This document shows, one piece after another, positions 34,853 to 44,345 of a stretch of DNA of 64,000 nucleotides. The notes under the pieces were generated by a model. The model was not told the origin of the DNA, made no database searches, and worked only from the letters and a program-made list of their open reading frames with translations. The stretch covers positions 1,922,001 through 1,986,000 of the forward strand of contig NZ_CP197466.1 of NCBI RefSeq assembly GCF_052180255.1, given 5' to 3'. Source of the DNA: Paenibacillus_AM sp052180255 (lineage in GTDB: Bacteria; Bacillota; Bacilli; Paenibacillales; NBRC-103111). The stretch's first letter is position 1; every line of letters begins with the position of its first letter. Both the position numbers and the translations under genes were made by a program.

Positions 34853-35086
34853 ATGTCGGATTTACGTGTTTTGGTCGGTGAAAGAATAATAGCGATCAGG
34901 AATTCACAGGGACTTACCCAGCTTCAAATGGCGGAGATTTACAGCTTAGATGATGCTTATATTGGTGCGGTGGAGCGGGGAGAACGGATCTTCAACGTAG
35001 ATGCTTTGAAGAAATTATACATTGCAATCCAAGTCGATGCAGCTGATTTATTTCGAAATGAAACTAGGCCATATGCTTATGCATAA
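34853..35086 (+). CDS. XRE-family helix-turn-helix protein
   Basis: The 77-residue Cro/CI-type regulator has the HTH in VGERIIAIRNSQGLTQLQMA and IGAVERGERIFNVDALKKL (residues 7-55). AAGAGGTGG precedes the ATG. It lies beside a serine-recombinase remnant and may be the leftover regulator of that element. Confidence 0.8.
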   Translation: MSDLRVLVGERIIAIRNSQGLTQLQMAEIYSLDDAYIGAVERGERIFNVDALKKLYIAIQVDAADLFRNETRPYAYA

Positions 35087-35245
35087 GGTTACAATTGATA
35101 GCCAAATGTTGATGAGTCCCCAGGAATTTAAATAAATGGAGGATTAGGCAAACCGGTTTTCTTCCTCGTTCTTGTTACCGAAAGAGGGCTTTGAAAGGTC
35201 AGTTGGTTCAACAACATTAACTCACTTTACCGAGCTAAAGTCTTA

Positions 35246-35563
35246 TTGGAAAACATCAATCGGTGCAAAGATTTAAATATCATTGATGATGTAAGGTATA
35301 CTTCGCTTCAAAAACAAATCTCGACGAGAAAGATTCGGACACGTGAGCCCGTTGACGATGTTATTCCTGTTTCTGAACCAAAAGTATGGAAGCAAGCGAC
35401 TGAAATGATCATTAAAGCTGATGTAAAAACAGCACGTGACCTGTTGTTAGATTTCGATCTACCTGCTGCTATTGTGGAAGAAATCTGTAACCTTAAGCAA
35501 GGATTTTTTGGTAAGGATACCGCTGAACCTAAGTTGAAATTGATTAATGGCGGACTCAGCTAA
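35246..35563 (+). CDS. Unrecognised small protein downstream of the XRE gene
   Basis: A 105-residue frame from a TTG at 35246, open back to 35195 without a clear ribosome site, so the N-terminus may be truncated. It reads RKIRTREPVDDVIPVSEPKV and a helical ARDLLLDFDLPAAIVEEICN. It might be the tail of a larger phage-type protein. The family is not recognised. Confidence 0.45.
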   Translation: MENINRCKDLNIIDDVRYTSLQKQISTRKIRTREPVDDVIPVSEPKVWKQATEMIIKADVKTARDLLLDFDLPAAIVEEICNLKQGFFGKDTAEPKLKLINGGLS

Positions 35564-35594
35564 TCAATCTTGATAAAATGAGGGGGACATGAAT

Positions 35595-35927
35595 ATGGCT
35601 GGAAATGAAGGCGGACATCGTGACATTGCGAGCGAAGAGCTGACGGAGGCCGATTTGCCTGGAGAAATGGCAGGCTGGGCGAAAATTGCATCGTTCGCGA
35701 TAACTTTCGATGAGTTCGATTCTTTCGAAGAATGTTTCGAAGCGTCGGACCGGATCGAGCGAGCGTATGAACAGAACGGTAATATCGCTGGCTGTTCGCT
35801 TTGGGATTTGCGGGCATTTCTGCTGATGGAGGAAAGGGGATGCCAGCATCGCGGTGATTGGCCCTTACCGGAGCGTATGCGGCTTATTTACGATGTTGTC
35901 AATGCAATACGCGATAAAGTGAGATAA
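35595..35927 (+). CDS. Unrecognised acidic protein, immunity-type context
   Basis: The 110-residue protein from the ATG at 35595, which is 9 bases after GAGGGGG (an ATG at 35589 is too close). It is acidic and aromatic: WAKIASFAITFDEFDSFEEC and GCSLWDLRAFLLMEERG. No known domain was recognised. It sits between immunity-type genes; a similar role is inference. Confidence 0.6.
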   Translation: MAGNEGGHRDIASEELTEADLPGEMAGWAKIASFAITFDEFDSFEECFEASDRIERAYEQNGNIAGCSLWDLRAFLLMEERGCQHRGDWPLPERMRLIYDVVNAIRDKVR

Positions 35928-36160
35928 TACAGTCATTGACGATCCCGGTTTTTCCAGAATAGGTTAAAGAAGTGATTCTGGCGATGGGGTGAACATAGGA
36001 AGGGCAATAGGATAAGAATGCCGAGCGACAGATGCGGATGTGGAAACTGATCGCCTGAAAAGCCAAACATGTTCACCATCGTGAGCGGTAGAAGCTGATC
36101 GATCTTGTACAGCTGCACCATACAACCGCTCTCTCTGAAATGAATTGATCATAGTACGAA

Positions 36161-36185
36161 GGAGCTGCCCGCGACAGCTCCTTTT
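36161..36185 (+). terminator. Terminator hairpin
   Basis: GGAGCTG and CAGCTCC pair over a seven-base loop, followed by TTTT. Confidence 0.7.
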
Positions 36186-36190
36186 CGCAT

Positions 36191-36231
36191 TTTTCGCCGA
36201 TATACCCATTAAGCTGAACCGTACCACAAGT
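36191..36231 (+). repeat. R2 repeat, copy 3
   Basis: TTTTCGCCGATATACCCATT then AAGCTGAACCGTACCACAAG, nearly the same as copy 2 but lacking the CGGCGAAAA end. Confidence 0.7.
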
Positions 36232-36263
36232 AAAGATAACCAAGGAACGGACAGTGGAGCGTA

Positions 36264-36572
36264 GTGCGGCCGAATTACAGCAACTGCGGGGATTGCAATT
36301 TTCACGGGATAATGTCTGACCGGGATTATGCAAATGAGGATTTGAACGTACTGAATTTCGAGAGGGTCAAATGGGGAGGCGTCCGTTTGAACCACTTTCT
36401 TTATTGCTGGCTGGATCTTAAACTATTCAGCAAAGAAGAAGACTTCGAGATTACCAATGAGGATGTTGCCATATTCTGCAAAATAACCAAAGCGTTTCAA
36501 GGCTGTGCTGATCATGAAAGTGCCAGGCAGTTGGAAAAGCGCTGGAAGGATGCGATTCCTTCAAATAAGTAG
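36264..36572 (+). CDS. Unrecognised protein, probably truncated at the N-terminus
   Basis: A 102-residue frame from GTG 36264; open back to 36240 just after R2 with no clear ribosome site. It shows a CxxC (YSNCGDCNFHG), then VRLNHFLYCWLDLKLFSKEE and a helical tail ARQLEKRWKDAIPS. The family is not recognised. The context suggests a cut-down immunity-type gene. Confidence 0.45.
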   Translation: MRPNYSNCGDCNFHGIMSDRDYANEDLNVLNFERVKWGGVRLNHFLYCWLDLKLFSKEEDFEITNEDVAIFCKITKAFQGCADHESARQLEKRWKDAIPSNK

Positions 36573-36757
36573 GAGCGGGATGGCAGGGGAGTGATGGTTA
36601 CTCTCGGGAAGCGATGGAGTTTTACTTCGGCGCGTTTCTGTAGGTAATACTGAATTAACTTATATACCTGCCCGCCCTAATAAGCCCTAAGTCTGTTGTA
36701 TTTTTCCAAGAAGCTCTCTATACTACTCATAAGACTTGAGGCGGGAGAGGGTAATGG

Positions 36758-37837
36758 ATGATCACTCTGAAAGATATAGGGAAGTTCGCAGAGCTGCCGG
36801 AAATTGCGATGCATATATACGAAGGAAATATGTCGGCTCTGGAGACTGCAATTGCAGCAGGCTGGGATATTGAAGAGGGCATCGTACTTAGCAAATATAC
36901 GACGTTAAGCCCGCTGGATCTGGCACTTGTATCGGAGAGATTGGATGTTGTAAAGCTGCTGGTGGAGCATGGCGTCAATCTGAATGTCAAAAATAATCCG
37001 GCTTTTTTGCTGGCAGTACGCTACTGCAAGGAAGACATCGTTCGCTATGTCGCAGCGCAAGGCGCCAAGCTGGACAAGCTCAATCAAGTCCGGTCAGGCG
37101 CATATTCGCAGGCCTACTATGGCAACAAAAAGAATATCCCGTTCATCCACGAGCTGGGATTGGATATTAAGCAGCATGCCGGCGCAGTATTGCGTACAGC
37201 CGTGTCGGACCATGACCGTGAGACAGTCGCTTATTTACTCGATAATGGGGTGGACATTAATTATAACGAACCTAATATGGTCTATCCTTATCAAGCAACC
37301 CCGTTAACAGTTGCAGCGCGTATGGGCAATCTGGCTATGGTAAAATACTTGGTTGAACGCGGTGCTGACGTTACCTTGGCGGAAAAAGACGGCGAGCGGC
37401 CGTATACGATTGCGGTCAGCAATAAGCATACGGAGCTGACTGACTATTTGAAATCGCTGGAGCCGGCCGATTTTCATAATGTGGAGAACAAAAAGTATGA
37501 GCTGCGAAAGTATAAATTGACAGATGAACTGGTCAGCTTCCTTACCGGAGACAAGCTGCACCTTGAGCTTGCGCCGAATGAATACGGAATCGCGTATATC
37601 GATTTCTTCACATTGACCGATACGATTGAGATGAAGATCGGCCGGCAAAAGTTGCTGCGTCTGTCAGCCGATATCGATAATTACTCCCATCTGTATCTAG
37701 TGTGGAATCCGAAGAAAAAAGGTCAAATAGGCTGTTATGACGTGGAACATAAGGAGTATGCGAACTTTTGCAGCTTTGCGGAGTTTCTGGTGCAGCCTGA
37801 AATGTACCTTATCAAGTATATGGAAGGTGAATTGTAA
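36758..37837 (+). CDS. Ankyrin-repeat protein with C-terminal SUKH-like domain
   Basis: The 359-residue protein has ankyrin repeats over about residues 25-230 (LSPLDLALVSERLDVVKLLV, TPLTVAARMGNLAMVKYLVE). After them, about residues 245-355, lies a SMI1/KNR4-like segment (LAPNEYGIAYIDFFTLTDTI, YSHLYLVWNP). Ankyrin and SUKH proteins both occur as toxin immunity proteins; their union in one chain fits that role. GGGAGAGGG precedes the ATG. GC-richer than the flanks. Confidence 0.72.
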   Translation: MITLKDIGKFAELPEIAMHIYEGNMSALETAIAAGWDIEEGIVLSKYTTLSPLDLALVSERLDVVKLLVEHGVNLNVKNNPAFLLAVRYCKEDIVRYVAAQGAKLDKLNQVRSGAYSQAYYGNKKNIPFIHELGLDIKQHAGAVLRTAVSDHDRETVAYLLDNGVDINYNEPNMVYPYQATPLTVAARMGNLAMVKYLVERGADVTLAEKDGERPYTIAVSNKHTELTDYLKSLEPADFHNVENKKYELRKYKLTDELVSFLTGDKLHLELAPNEYGIAYIDFFTLTDTIEMKIGRQKLLRLSADIDNYSHLYLVWNPKKKGQIGCYDVEHKEYANFCSFAEFLVQPEMYLIKYMEGEL

Positions 37838-37912
37838 ATTAAGCGCTTCTTACATTTGTGTAACTCCTCCACTTTATTGATTTAATTTGATAACGTCACA
37901 ATGCAGAGAAGA

Positions 37913-38989
37913 TCAGAGATAAATCCTTCGGGCCTCCTGGTCGAAGAATTCGATTACATTCTTATATTCGGTAATGTCTATATGGTTTTGCTTCATAATC
38001 TTCCGAATAAAGATGGCATCCGTAAAGATTTTATTGATAATCATTCCGCACCATAACGGAGTGCCCTTAAAGTAATCTACCAAATCGTTAATTTCGTCAA
38101 ACTCAAAATAAAGGATATATGAGACATAATTCTGAAGCAGAGTACTGAAACAATGATCGCGATAGGGAGTGGAGCGATTGTCTGAGAGAAAATCTCTCAT
38201 GATACCGAATAACGTTGTTTTGTTTTCGGAGTAGATATGAATCAAATAATCAACGTCATTGATAAGCTGTATTACAGCCTCTAGCCCTTTTTCCGGAGGC
38301 ATTGTCAGCTTGGTCGATTTACCCTCTAATGACCTTAAGAGCTCCATAGTAAGATTTTTGCTGGCATTTATTTCATGTGGTGCTAGGGACAATTTATCTC
38401 GATGCTTGTCCAGATTCTCGATGTAATAATCGTGAAATATAGAAAAATAATGCTCCATATTTATATTGGTTTTCGTATGAACCAAATCTTGTCCGCTGAA
38501 TGAAAAGGAGTAGAGGGTCTCCTCATTAACCGGATGAGTATAAAGGAAGAAAAAGAAGAAAAAGTCTCTTAATTGATGTCTCTGTTTGTCGTTCAATCTG
38601 GAAGTATCAGTAAGTTGAGCCAACTGGAAGAAACAGTAGTTTTTCATAAAATCATTCATTGCATTGAACGGATTGATCTTGACAATGGACGTCGTGGTGT
38701 TGATGGTAAACAACAAATAATATAATATCAGTTCATCATAGACATCGAGATGTTTAAAAATAGTCGAGAGCATAGGCTTCCAGTCCGGGTTCACGGTGTA
38801 GTTGGGATCTCTCGGTTGTAATTCGTACACCCACTCTGTAAACGACTCGTTCTTACGATCGGCAAACAATAATTGTGCGCTATTGTCTTCAAGAAGGTAG
38901 TATTCCAAACAGTTCGTTCGAACGGATGGTAATCCCCTGTTGAATTTTATATTTAGATATTCGTTGTATAGTAATTGAAGCTTCATCAT
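37913..38989 (-). CDS. Unrecognised 358-residue protein
   Basis: A mostly helical, aromatic-rich protein with a run of seven Phe (LRDFFFFFFLYTHPV near residue 145); no signal peptide and no clear membrane span. AAAGGATATGA precedes the double ATG. It is on the opposite strand to most neighbours and lies in the immunity-type island. I do not recognise a domain. Confidence 0.6.
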   Translation of the reverse strand: MMKLQLLYNEYLNIKFNRGLPSVRTNCLEYYLLEDNSAQLLFADRKNESFTEWVYELQPRDPNYTVNPDWKPMLSTIFKHLDVYDELILYYLLFTINTTTSIVKINPFNAMNDFMKNYCFFQLAQLTDTSRLNDKQRHQLRDFFFFFFLYTHPVNEETLYSFSFSGQDLVHTKTNINMEHYFSIFHDYYIENLDKHRDKLSLAPHEINASKNLTMELLRSLEGKSTKLTMPPEKGLEAVIQLINDVDYLIHIYSENKTTLFGIMRDFLSDNRSTPYRDHCFSTLLQNYVSYILYFEFDEINDLVDYFKGTPLWCGMIINKIFTDAIFIRKIMKQNHIDITEYKNVIEFFDQEARRIYL

Positions 38990-39285
38990 TCATATCCTTT
39001 CATAGTATGATTCTTAGAGATATTCGATATGTAGTCGAGCATTCCTCTTAGTCCAATGATCGACGGGCGTGCCAGGAGAAAAGCTAGGCTTATTCAACTA
39101 TTCCGTTGATCGCCCTGTTAAGCTTTACAATGTTGATTTGAATGTTACATAGCCTCTTGGCATTCGGAAGTCTCTGAAGGAGGAATTAGTTGAAATTAGG
39201 CGTGTTGGGCACTGAATCCAGTGTTTTTCATGTGATGCAATAAGTGGAAAGGATAGAAGTTGGCAATTAGGAGCGGAGGGAAAGC
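38990..39285. other. Gap between divergent genes
   Basis: A partial R2-like string GATCGCCCTGTTAAGCTTTA is at 39108-39127. No gene is supported; promoters for both flanking genes are expected here. Confidence 0.35.
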
Positions 39286-40119
39286 ATGCTTAAGTGGAAT
39301 AGCGATGTATGGGGAAAGCTGACAGGACCGTACAGTTCTGCAGACAACGTGCCTGTGTTATTGCAGCAACTAATGCAGGAGTATAGTCAGGAGGTTTTTG
39401 ACGAACTCTTTCAGGAGTATTTGTTCCATCAAGATACGATATATACGGCTACCTACGCGGCGATGCCGTTTTTGGCACAGCTAGCATGCTCCACATCGGA
39501 TGCGGAAGTGCGCAAAGAACTGTTTATCAATTGCGGTATTATCGAGGCAAGCCGCGATGTGCCAGATGAGGCGACATTCCCAGCATCTTGGGCTGAATTA
39601 GCTGAGGATGTAGGCAGCTCCGTTTGTACGGAATTGCATCGTGAATATGTAGAGGCAATTGGCAAGCTCAGGGCGCTTACAAAGGAAGTATTTGCCTATA
39701 CAGCCCAACATTCCATAGATGAGATAGACAAGCGTTACATTCTTGTTGCGGATGCTGCTTATCGGGGCTCATATATCCCTGCCAGCATGTTGAAGACGTT
39801 TAGTAGTGGTGATGAGTATGTGGCCGTGTGTCCGGCCTGCAAGGAAGATGTGTTCATATGGCCTAATGAAGATCATGCAGGAATTCTTCAAGCCTATGAA
39901 CATGATCCCGTGTTTCACACTGGCCAGGAATCACATCTAATCGTTCCGGCAGCGTCATTTGCAGATGAAGAAGTACGCGCACTAGCGGAGCGGGCGGCAG
40001 CGATCGGAGAGCAAATATTGGCTGAGCATCTGCATTATTTAGCGGGGGAAACCGTATGTCCGTCCTGTCGTGAGAAAATTTCCGTATGGCCGTCTTTACT
40101 TAGCACATTTACAATGTAG
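39286..40119 (+). CDS. Unrecognised protein with two CPxC pairs, immunity-type context
   Basis: The 277-residue protein has an N-terminal HEAT-like helical half (YTATYAAMPFLAQLACS) and a C-terminal half with CPACKEDVFIWPN and CPSCREKISVWPS, which could form one zinc site. GGAGGG precedes the ATG. Proteins beginning WGKLTGPYSSADNVPVLLQQ are seen beside polymorphic-toxin loci; this is from memory and not proven here. Confidence 0.6.
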   Translation: MLKWNSDVWGKLTGPYSSADNVPVLLQQLMQEYSQEVFDELFQEYLFHQDTIYTATYAAMPFLAQLACSTSDAEVRKELFINCGIIEASRDVPDEATFPASWAELAEDVGSSVCTELHREYVEAIGKLRALTKEVFAYTAQHSIDEIDKRYILVADAAYRGSYIPASMLKTFSSGDEYVAVCPACKEDVFIWPNEDHAGILQAYEHDPVFHTGQESHLIVPAASFADEEVRALAERAAAIGEQILAEHLHYLAGETVCPSCREKISVWPSLLSTFTM

Positions 40120-40148
40120 AGCGCAAGTTAAGGGAACGGCGAAAAAAG

Positions 40149-40277
40149 AATATTGTTTACGTTAACCAATCGGATGTTTCTGGGGGGAAGACGGGCCTCA
40201 CGCACCGCACCCAAATCGCCATTCGAGGTAAGATGCGTGATCCGCACCACGAATACTATTTCGTGGTTGTAAAATAG
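40149..40277 (+). pseudogene. Short coding-like remnant
   Basis: A frame reads NIVYVNQSDVSGGKTGLTHR then IAIRGKMRDPHHEYYFVVVK and stops at 40275-40277. It overlaps the end of the opposite-strand gene by a few bases. No start or ribosome site is seen. Possibly the tail of a lost gene. Confidence 0.3.
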
Positions 40278-41206
40278 GATTCCCCTAGAAGTTCCTTCAC
40301 TTGATAACTGCCTGGTGGAAGTTCTTTTTCAACAAAAGTGTGGATTTCCGACTTTTCAATATCATACATCACTTCAATTTCTTTAGAAAATAATAGCTTT
40401 TCTTTTTCAAGCAAGTTAGAAAGGGATGGTTGTTGTTTTGGTTGTATTTCTTCCGTCTCTAGAATTTGCTGTAGGCCCTCAACATAGGACTCAAACGGAC
40501 GACTACCTACGATTTTCACTCCTTTATTTTCCCTATTTACCATAATGATTGTCGGGAAACCTCTAACTCCAAGTCTTTTAGCGAGACTAAAATCTTCATT
40601 CAATAATTGTTGGCCGGTTTGTTGTTCGGCATCTTCTACAATAGCTGCTCCATCAAGTCCAAGTTGATTTACGATGTCTATCATAACGGATTCTTCGGCG
40701 ATATTCCGATTAAATGCGAACAGAGCTTCTCGTGATCGTCTTAAGTAATCATAGGCTAATGCATCGTTATTATTTTTTTGAATCACTTTAAATACACGAG
40801 AAGGCGGGAAGGAGGATTGGACCGGATTGCCCAGCATCAGTGAACCGTCAATCGGCATGCGCGAATATTCGCCAACCTCTCTCCAGTGGCCGAAGACGTC
40901 AGCAGGTCCTGATATTCCGTTACGTGGGTCGACAGGTTTATCACTCCATTTTTCTAGTAACCCGCCCATTACCGTGTGAAAGTTAAAATAATGCCCATAC
41001 TGCTCTTTAAATCGCCGAAGAACAGGATCAAGCGCCCAGCAGTGAGAGCAAATAGGATCCGTTACATAATACACTTCAATGGATTTTTGGGGTTGATTAA
41101 AATCAATCATCTGCATTTCTTCCTCCCCAGCTACTCCACATACACCTGTTTCCAAATCGCAAATCATATGATTATCGTTCGCCTTTCGTTTATCCTCATT
41201 TACCAT
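40256..41206 (-). CDS. DsbA-fold protein, ClpXP adaptor SpxH (YjbH) family
   Basis: The 316-residue protein has a thioredoxin-fold DsbA/FrnE-like domain with CxxC in YYVTDPICSHCWALDP (about residues 46-61), a helical insert, and the cis-Pro loop RGFPTIIMV. The longer N- and C-terminal parts match SpxH/YjbH adaptors, which hand Spx to ClpXP; FrnE-type isomerases are the alternative. An N-terminal Cys pair (MICDLETGVCG) is unusual. AAGGAGG precedes the ATG. Divergent from a TetR gene. Confidence 0.75.
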   Translation of the reverse strand: MVNEDKRKANDNHMICDLETGVCGVAGEEEMQMIDFNQPQKSIEVYYVTDPICSHCWALDPVLRRFKEQYGHYFNFHTVMGGLLEKWSDKPVDPRNGISGPADVFGHWREVGEYSRMPIDGSLMLGNPVQSSFPPSRVFKVIQKNNNDALAYDYLRRSREALFAFNRNIAEESVMIDIVNQLGLDGAAIVEDAEQQTGQQLLNEDFSLAKRLGVRGFPTIIMVNRENKGVKIVGSRPFESYVEGLQQILETEEIQPKQQPSLSNLLEKEKLLFSKEIEVMYDIEKSEIHTFVEKELPPGSYQVKELLGESYFTTTK

Positions 41207-41373
41207 GATTGTTGCCTCCTTGAAGTGTCATAAACAAGCGTTACTAGAAACATCGCTTTGCTTTACAAGCCAATTTTAGCCATAATAAATATGTCGGAAC
41301 ACCAATAGATCATTCGATTTGTCGTTTATGCAACACATGGATACAAATGTTTAAAATGTTGGAGGGACATGAC

Positions 41374-41934
41374 ATGACGCAATCAAAGACAGATCCCCGA
41401 ATTTTACGAACTCGTAAGTTAATCATGGACTCTTTTATTGAACTTTCAGGTAAAAAAGAATTCAAAGATATTACTGTTAAGGATATTACAACAGAGGCTA
41501 TGATTAATCGTGCAACGTTCTATTATCATTTTGAAGATATATATGACTTGCTAGACAAGGTGTTATCGGAAGTTTTATTGATTAATTTAAATGTCATAGA
41601 CTTTGAGAAAAGCGAACTAAATGAAGCATCAATTATTGATATTTTCGTGGCCGTAACGGATTTCCAAAAAGCTTTATCCAGTCGGTGTCACAGAGGATAC
41701 GATGAGACCATAGCCCGCATTATTAGGGAACAACTTGAAATCATTTTTTATGGAATGTTGCGAAAACAACATACAACGGAAGAGGATGAATCTCTAAAAA
41801 TTACAGCTGTCATTTTAAGTTGGGGCGTTTATGGTGCTTCTGTGGAGTGGAGGAGAAATAGTAAGGAATTATCGCCGGAACAATTTATCAAGTCGGCTAT
41901 TCCTTTTCTGATGTCTGGGATTGAACACATTTGA
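41374..41934 (+). CDS. TetR-family transcription regulator
   Basis: The 186-residue regulator has the HTH at residues 8-55 (ITVKDITTEAMINRATFYYH, then FEDIYDLLDKVL) and a ligand domain after it. The start at 41374 follows GGAGGG; a longer frame to 41347 is less likely. It is divergent from the SpxH-like gene and may control it and itself; no clear palindrome was found in the gap. Confidence 0.82.
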   Translation: MTQSKTDPRILRTRKLIMDSFIELSGKKEFKDITVKDITTEAMINRATFYYHFEDIYDLLDKVLSEVLLINLNVIDFEKSELNEASIIDIFVAVTDFQKALSSRCHRGYDETIARIIREQLEIIFYGMLRKQHTTEEDESLKITAVILSWGVYGASVEWRRNSKELSPEQFIKSAIPFLMSGIEHI

Positions 41935-42093
41935 GACTTTGTTGACTTCAGGAGACGCTACGGAACTCTCGATGGTACCCTTTGATATTGCCGTAGATGG
42001 GCCAATAGAACGTGCTTTCCCTTATGATTGACACAGAAAAAATAAAAGTGGTAAAGTTATCCTATTCTAGCCATGTTATTGGAGGATCATTTC

Positions 42094-42420
42094 ATGAAAA
42101 AACTAAGTTCTGACTTTGAATATTTAAAAGATATGTATATGGATGGATATTTCCCTAATTTTCTGGTGGATAAAGTCAAAGCCGAACTAGTTAAAGTTGT
42201 TGAATTTTTGGAACAAGGTAATCAAGATATTGAGGAAATTCAATTAAAGCTTAATTCCGCCATCCATGCAATCAATGATCTTGCGGAAGAGTTTGACGAA
42301 AATGACAGCGAAATTGAAACAGTCGGCAGAGAATCAATTGCACAAACTGTTGAAGATATTTTAGCCTTTTTTGATATCGAAATAGATACAGAAGTAGCCA
42401 TTCGTGAACGTGATTGGTAG
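42094..42420 (+). CDS. DUF5713-family protein
   Basis: The 108-residue acidic helical protein starts with LKDMYMDGYFPNFLVDKVKA, the DUF5713 pattern, and has AINDLAEEFDENDSEIETVG. GGAGG lies before the ATG at 42094. This family often sits in immunity-gene arrays. Its 3' end and the following gap are partly duplicated at 45366-45420. Confidence 0.7.
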   Translation: MKKLSSDFEYLKDMYMDGYFPNFLVDKVKAELVKVVEFLEQGNQDIEEIQLKLNSAIHAINDLAEEFDENDSEIETVGRESIAQTVEDILAFFDIEIDTEVAIRERDW

Positions 42421-42486
42421 TTTGATAGGGAAATATAAGGCTATTGAAATTATTATTTGATTAATGTTAGAGGAGAGGATACAAAG

Positions 42487-43236
42487 ATGGATACGGATCT
42501 ATTGAAACAGCTCACTCTTTGGCATAACAAGGACCAGTATGAGAAAATCATTATAAAAATTAAGGAAATACCCGAAGCAGAAAGGGACTATGACTTGGTT
42601 TGCCATTTGGGAAGAGCATTGAATAATCAAGATAAATATAATGAAGCCATCAAATGTTTTTTATCTGTGCAAGAGCAAGGTAAGCACGACTCTCTTTGGC
42701 ATTTTCGAATAGGTTATGCTTATTATTACCTTAAACAGTATAAGGAAGCGGTCGTTGCTTTTGAACAATCTGTAGCGCTAGACCCTAAAGATTCACAAGC
42801 CAGCATGTTTTTAAAAATGAGTCTCAATGCCGCTGGTAGAGCAGGAAATGAAACCATCCCTATAGTGAACGTTGAAAAAGATGAGACGTGGTTTGAAGTT
42901 GTAGAAAAAATAGAACCTTTTAGGTTAGTTGCGCATGATAGTGGAAGCATATCTTTCATTATTAATGTTGGTAAATATAAGCATGAAATTTTTCAAACAC
43001 GAGCTGAAGAAGGATTTGAAGGCAATGGCTATGATTGGGGTTCTTTAGTAGCCGTGTTTCTTGAAGAAAAAATGCCCCACTTAGTAGATATCTTACGATT
43101 TGACCCGGAAGCGGATATGTTCGTTGCTTATACAGACAATAAAGAAGCATTATTTAGTTTTGCAATCGCCTTTAAGGAAGCATGTGAAGATGACTCATTA
43201 ATAAAAGACTTATTTTCACGAGCTGAATTAGATTGA
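42487..43236 (+). CDS. TPR protein with C-terminal Imm51-type immunity domain
   Basis: The 249-residue protein has tetratricopeptide repeats over about residues 20-125 (DKYNEAIKCFLSVQEQGKHD, YKEAVVAFEQSVALDPKDSQ). An Imm51-like domain follows, with SISFIINVGKYKHEIFQTR, GYDWGSLVAVFLEEKMP and LRFDPEADMFVAYTD. Imm51 proteins protect against secreted or contact toxins. AGAGGAGAGG precedes the ATG at 42487. A broken copy of its middle lies at 46024-46262. Confidence 0.78.
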   Translation: MDTDLLKQLTLWHNKDQYEKIIIKIKEIPEAERDYDLVCHLGRALNNQDKYNEAIKCFLSVQEQGKHDSLWHFRIGYAYYYLKQYKEAVVAFEQSVALDPKDSQASMFLKMSLNAAGRAGNETIPIVNVEKDETWFEVVEKIEPFRLVAHDSGSISFIINVGKYKHEIFQTRAEEGFEGNGYDWGSLVAVFLEEKMPHLVDILRFDPEADMFVAYTDNKEALFSFAIAFKEACEDDSLIKDLFSRAELD

Positions 43237-43261
43237 TTTGAGATTTTAATTTTAATTATGC

Positions 43262-43471
43262 TTATTCGGTACCTTGTCCGATAGAGTTAAGATAATACTC
43301 TTCCCATGACTCTTTCACATTACGACTATGCGGGTTATGTGGGATAATAATCTTTGATGTAGGTAAGCAATAACGATTTTTGTATTCATGTTTGTCCATA
43401 ACATAGCTGTTCTGGATGCCAGGTTTATCGCCTATCATTTCTACATGCGCAGTACAATCGGGGTTCTGAAG
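43262..43471 (-). pseudogene. C-terminal fragment of an unknown, possibly toxin, gene
   Basis: The minus frame reads QNPDCTAHVEMIGDKPGIQN, then MDKHEYKNRYCLPTSKIIIP and HNPHSRNVKESWEEY, and stops with TAA at 43262. It is cut at its N-terminus, where it overlaps a plus-strand pseudogene. His, Tyr and Asn-rich tails of this kind occur in polymorphic toxin domains, but I do not recognise it. Confidence 0.35.
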
Positions 43472-44304
43472 TTACTCAAATTGTAAGCAAGTTACAAGAT
43501 AAATTTACTTCTAGCTTAAATAATTCAGATGATAGAAACAATGTATTATTTGCGTTGTCCTACTGCCTTTGGGAAACGAAATCCTTAGAAGATTCACTGT
43601 TAGAGCAAGTCGCTCAGATCATTGAGAGTGGGAGTGACTTAACTGTCTGTGAATAGCTTGGTGCAACTGTACAATTTATTAACAAGCGAAAAAAGTATTT
43701 ACATACATTTATCACCAAAATTAGCGTACCCAAAAGTATAGCAAAAAAGAGGGTCAAGCCACCTGCGCAAGTTGAAAGTGATTATCACAATGGTAGCTGC
43801 CTTTCTTTTCAATATCCCAGTGGCTTATACGGCGGCATTATCATTATCGACTGCGCCTTTTATCGTAACCGAGGTTCAATACGCATAGCATTCACGGATA
43901 TTGAGCAGCACTCTGAGCCCGATTATAACGATTTTCTAGCCTCACGCCTGACCAACTTCAGCTGGGAGGGAGTATCTGGTGAGGCAAACAAGTATGCCGC
44001 CTTTGAGGGTAAGACTGCCCGCATTTCTACCTATCTGCTCAGCTATGATCATGCTAAAGAGCGTGTTTCTTATTTTGAGTATACCGATATGTTTTTCACA
44101 ATTGTGGGCGAGCTCCCTATCTACACCCAACGCTTAATATCTACAGTTGGCATTGGAGTTCAATACAATCTTGCTTATCCTGAGTTCACCATCTCTATGG
44201 CAAAGACATTGCTAGATTTGAAGCGAAATGAAAGCCTATACAGTAAAACAGTTTCTAAAGAAACGATTACTGAATTAAATAACTTATTAGTCCTTAAAAA
44301 GTAG
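43459..44304 (+). pseudogene. Unrecognised gene with an in-frame TAG and missing start
   Basis: One frame is open from about 43459 to a stop at 44302-44304 except for a TAG at 43654-43656. It reads EVTQIVSKLQDKFTSSLNNS before the TAG and QFINKRKKYLHTFITKISVP, SGLYGGIIIIDCAFYRNRGS and TNFSWEGVSGEANKYAAFEG after it. Total about 280 codons. No start is seen at the 5' end, so the gene is both truncated and interrupted. The last 71 codons alone form an open frame from 44089. Confidence 0.6.
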
Positions 44305-44345
44305 CTGTATATATTAGTAACTTAGAATATAAAGGGGGGTTAACT

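Larger units (their letters stand above)
35928..36263. other. Gap with a possible membrane-protein remnant, terminator and R2 copy
   Basis: On the minus strand a 62-residue frame (36121-35933) reads LTMVNMFGFSGDQFPHPHLS and GILILLPFL, possibly a decayed membrane protein; no ribosome site. A terminator at 36161-36185 and R2 copy 3 at 36191-36231 follow. Confidence 0.35.
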
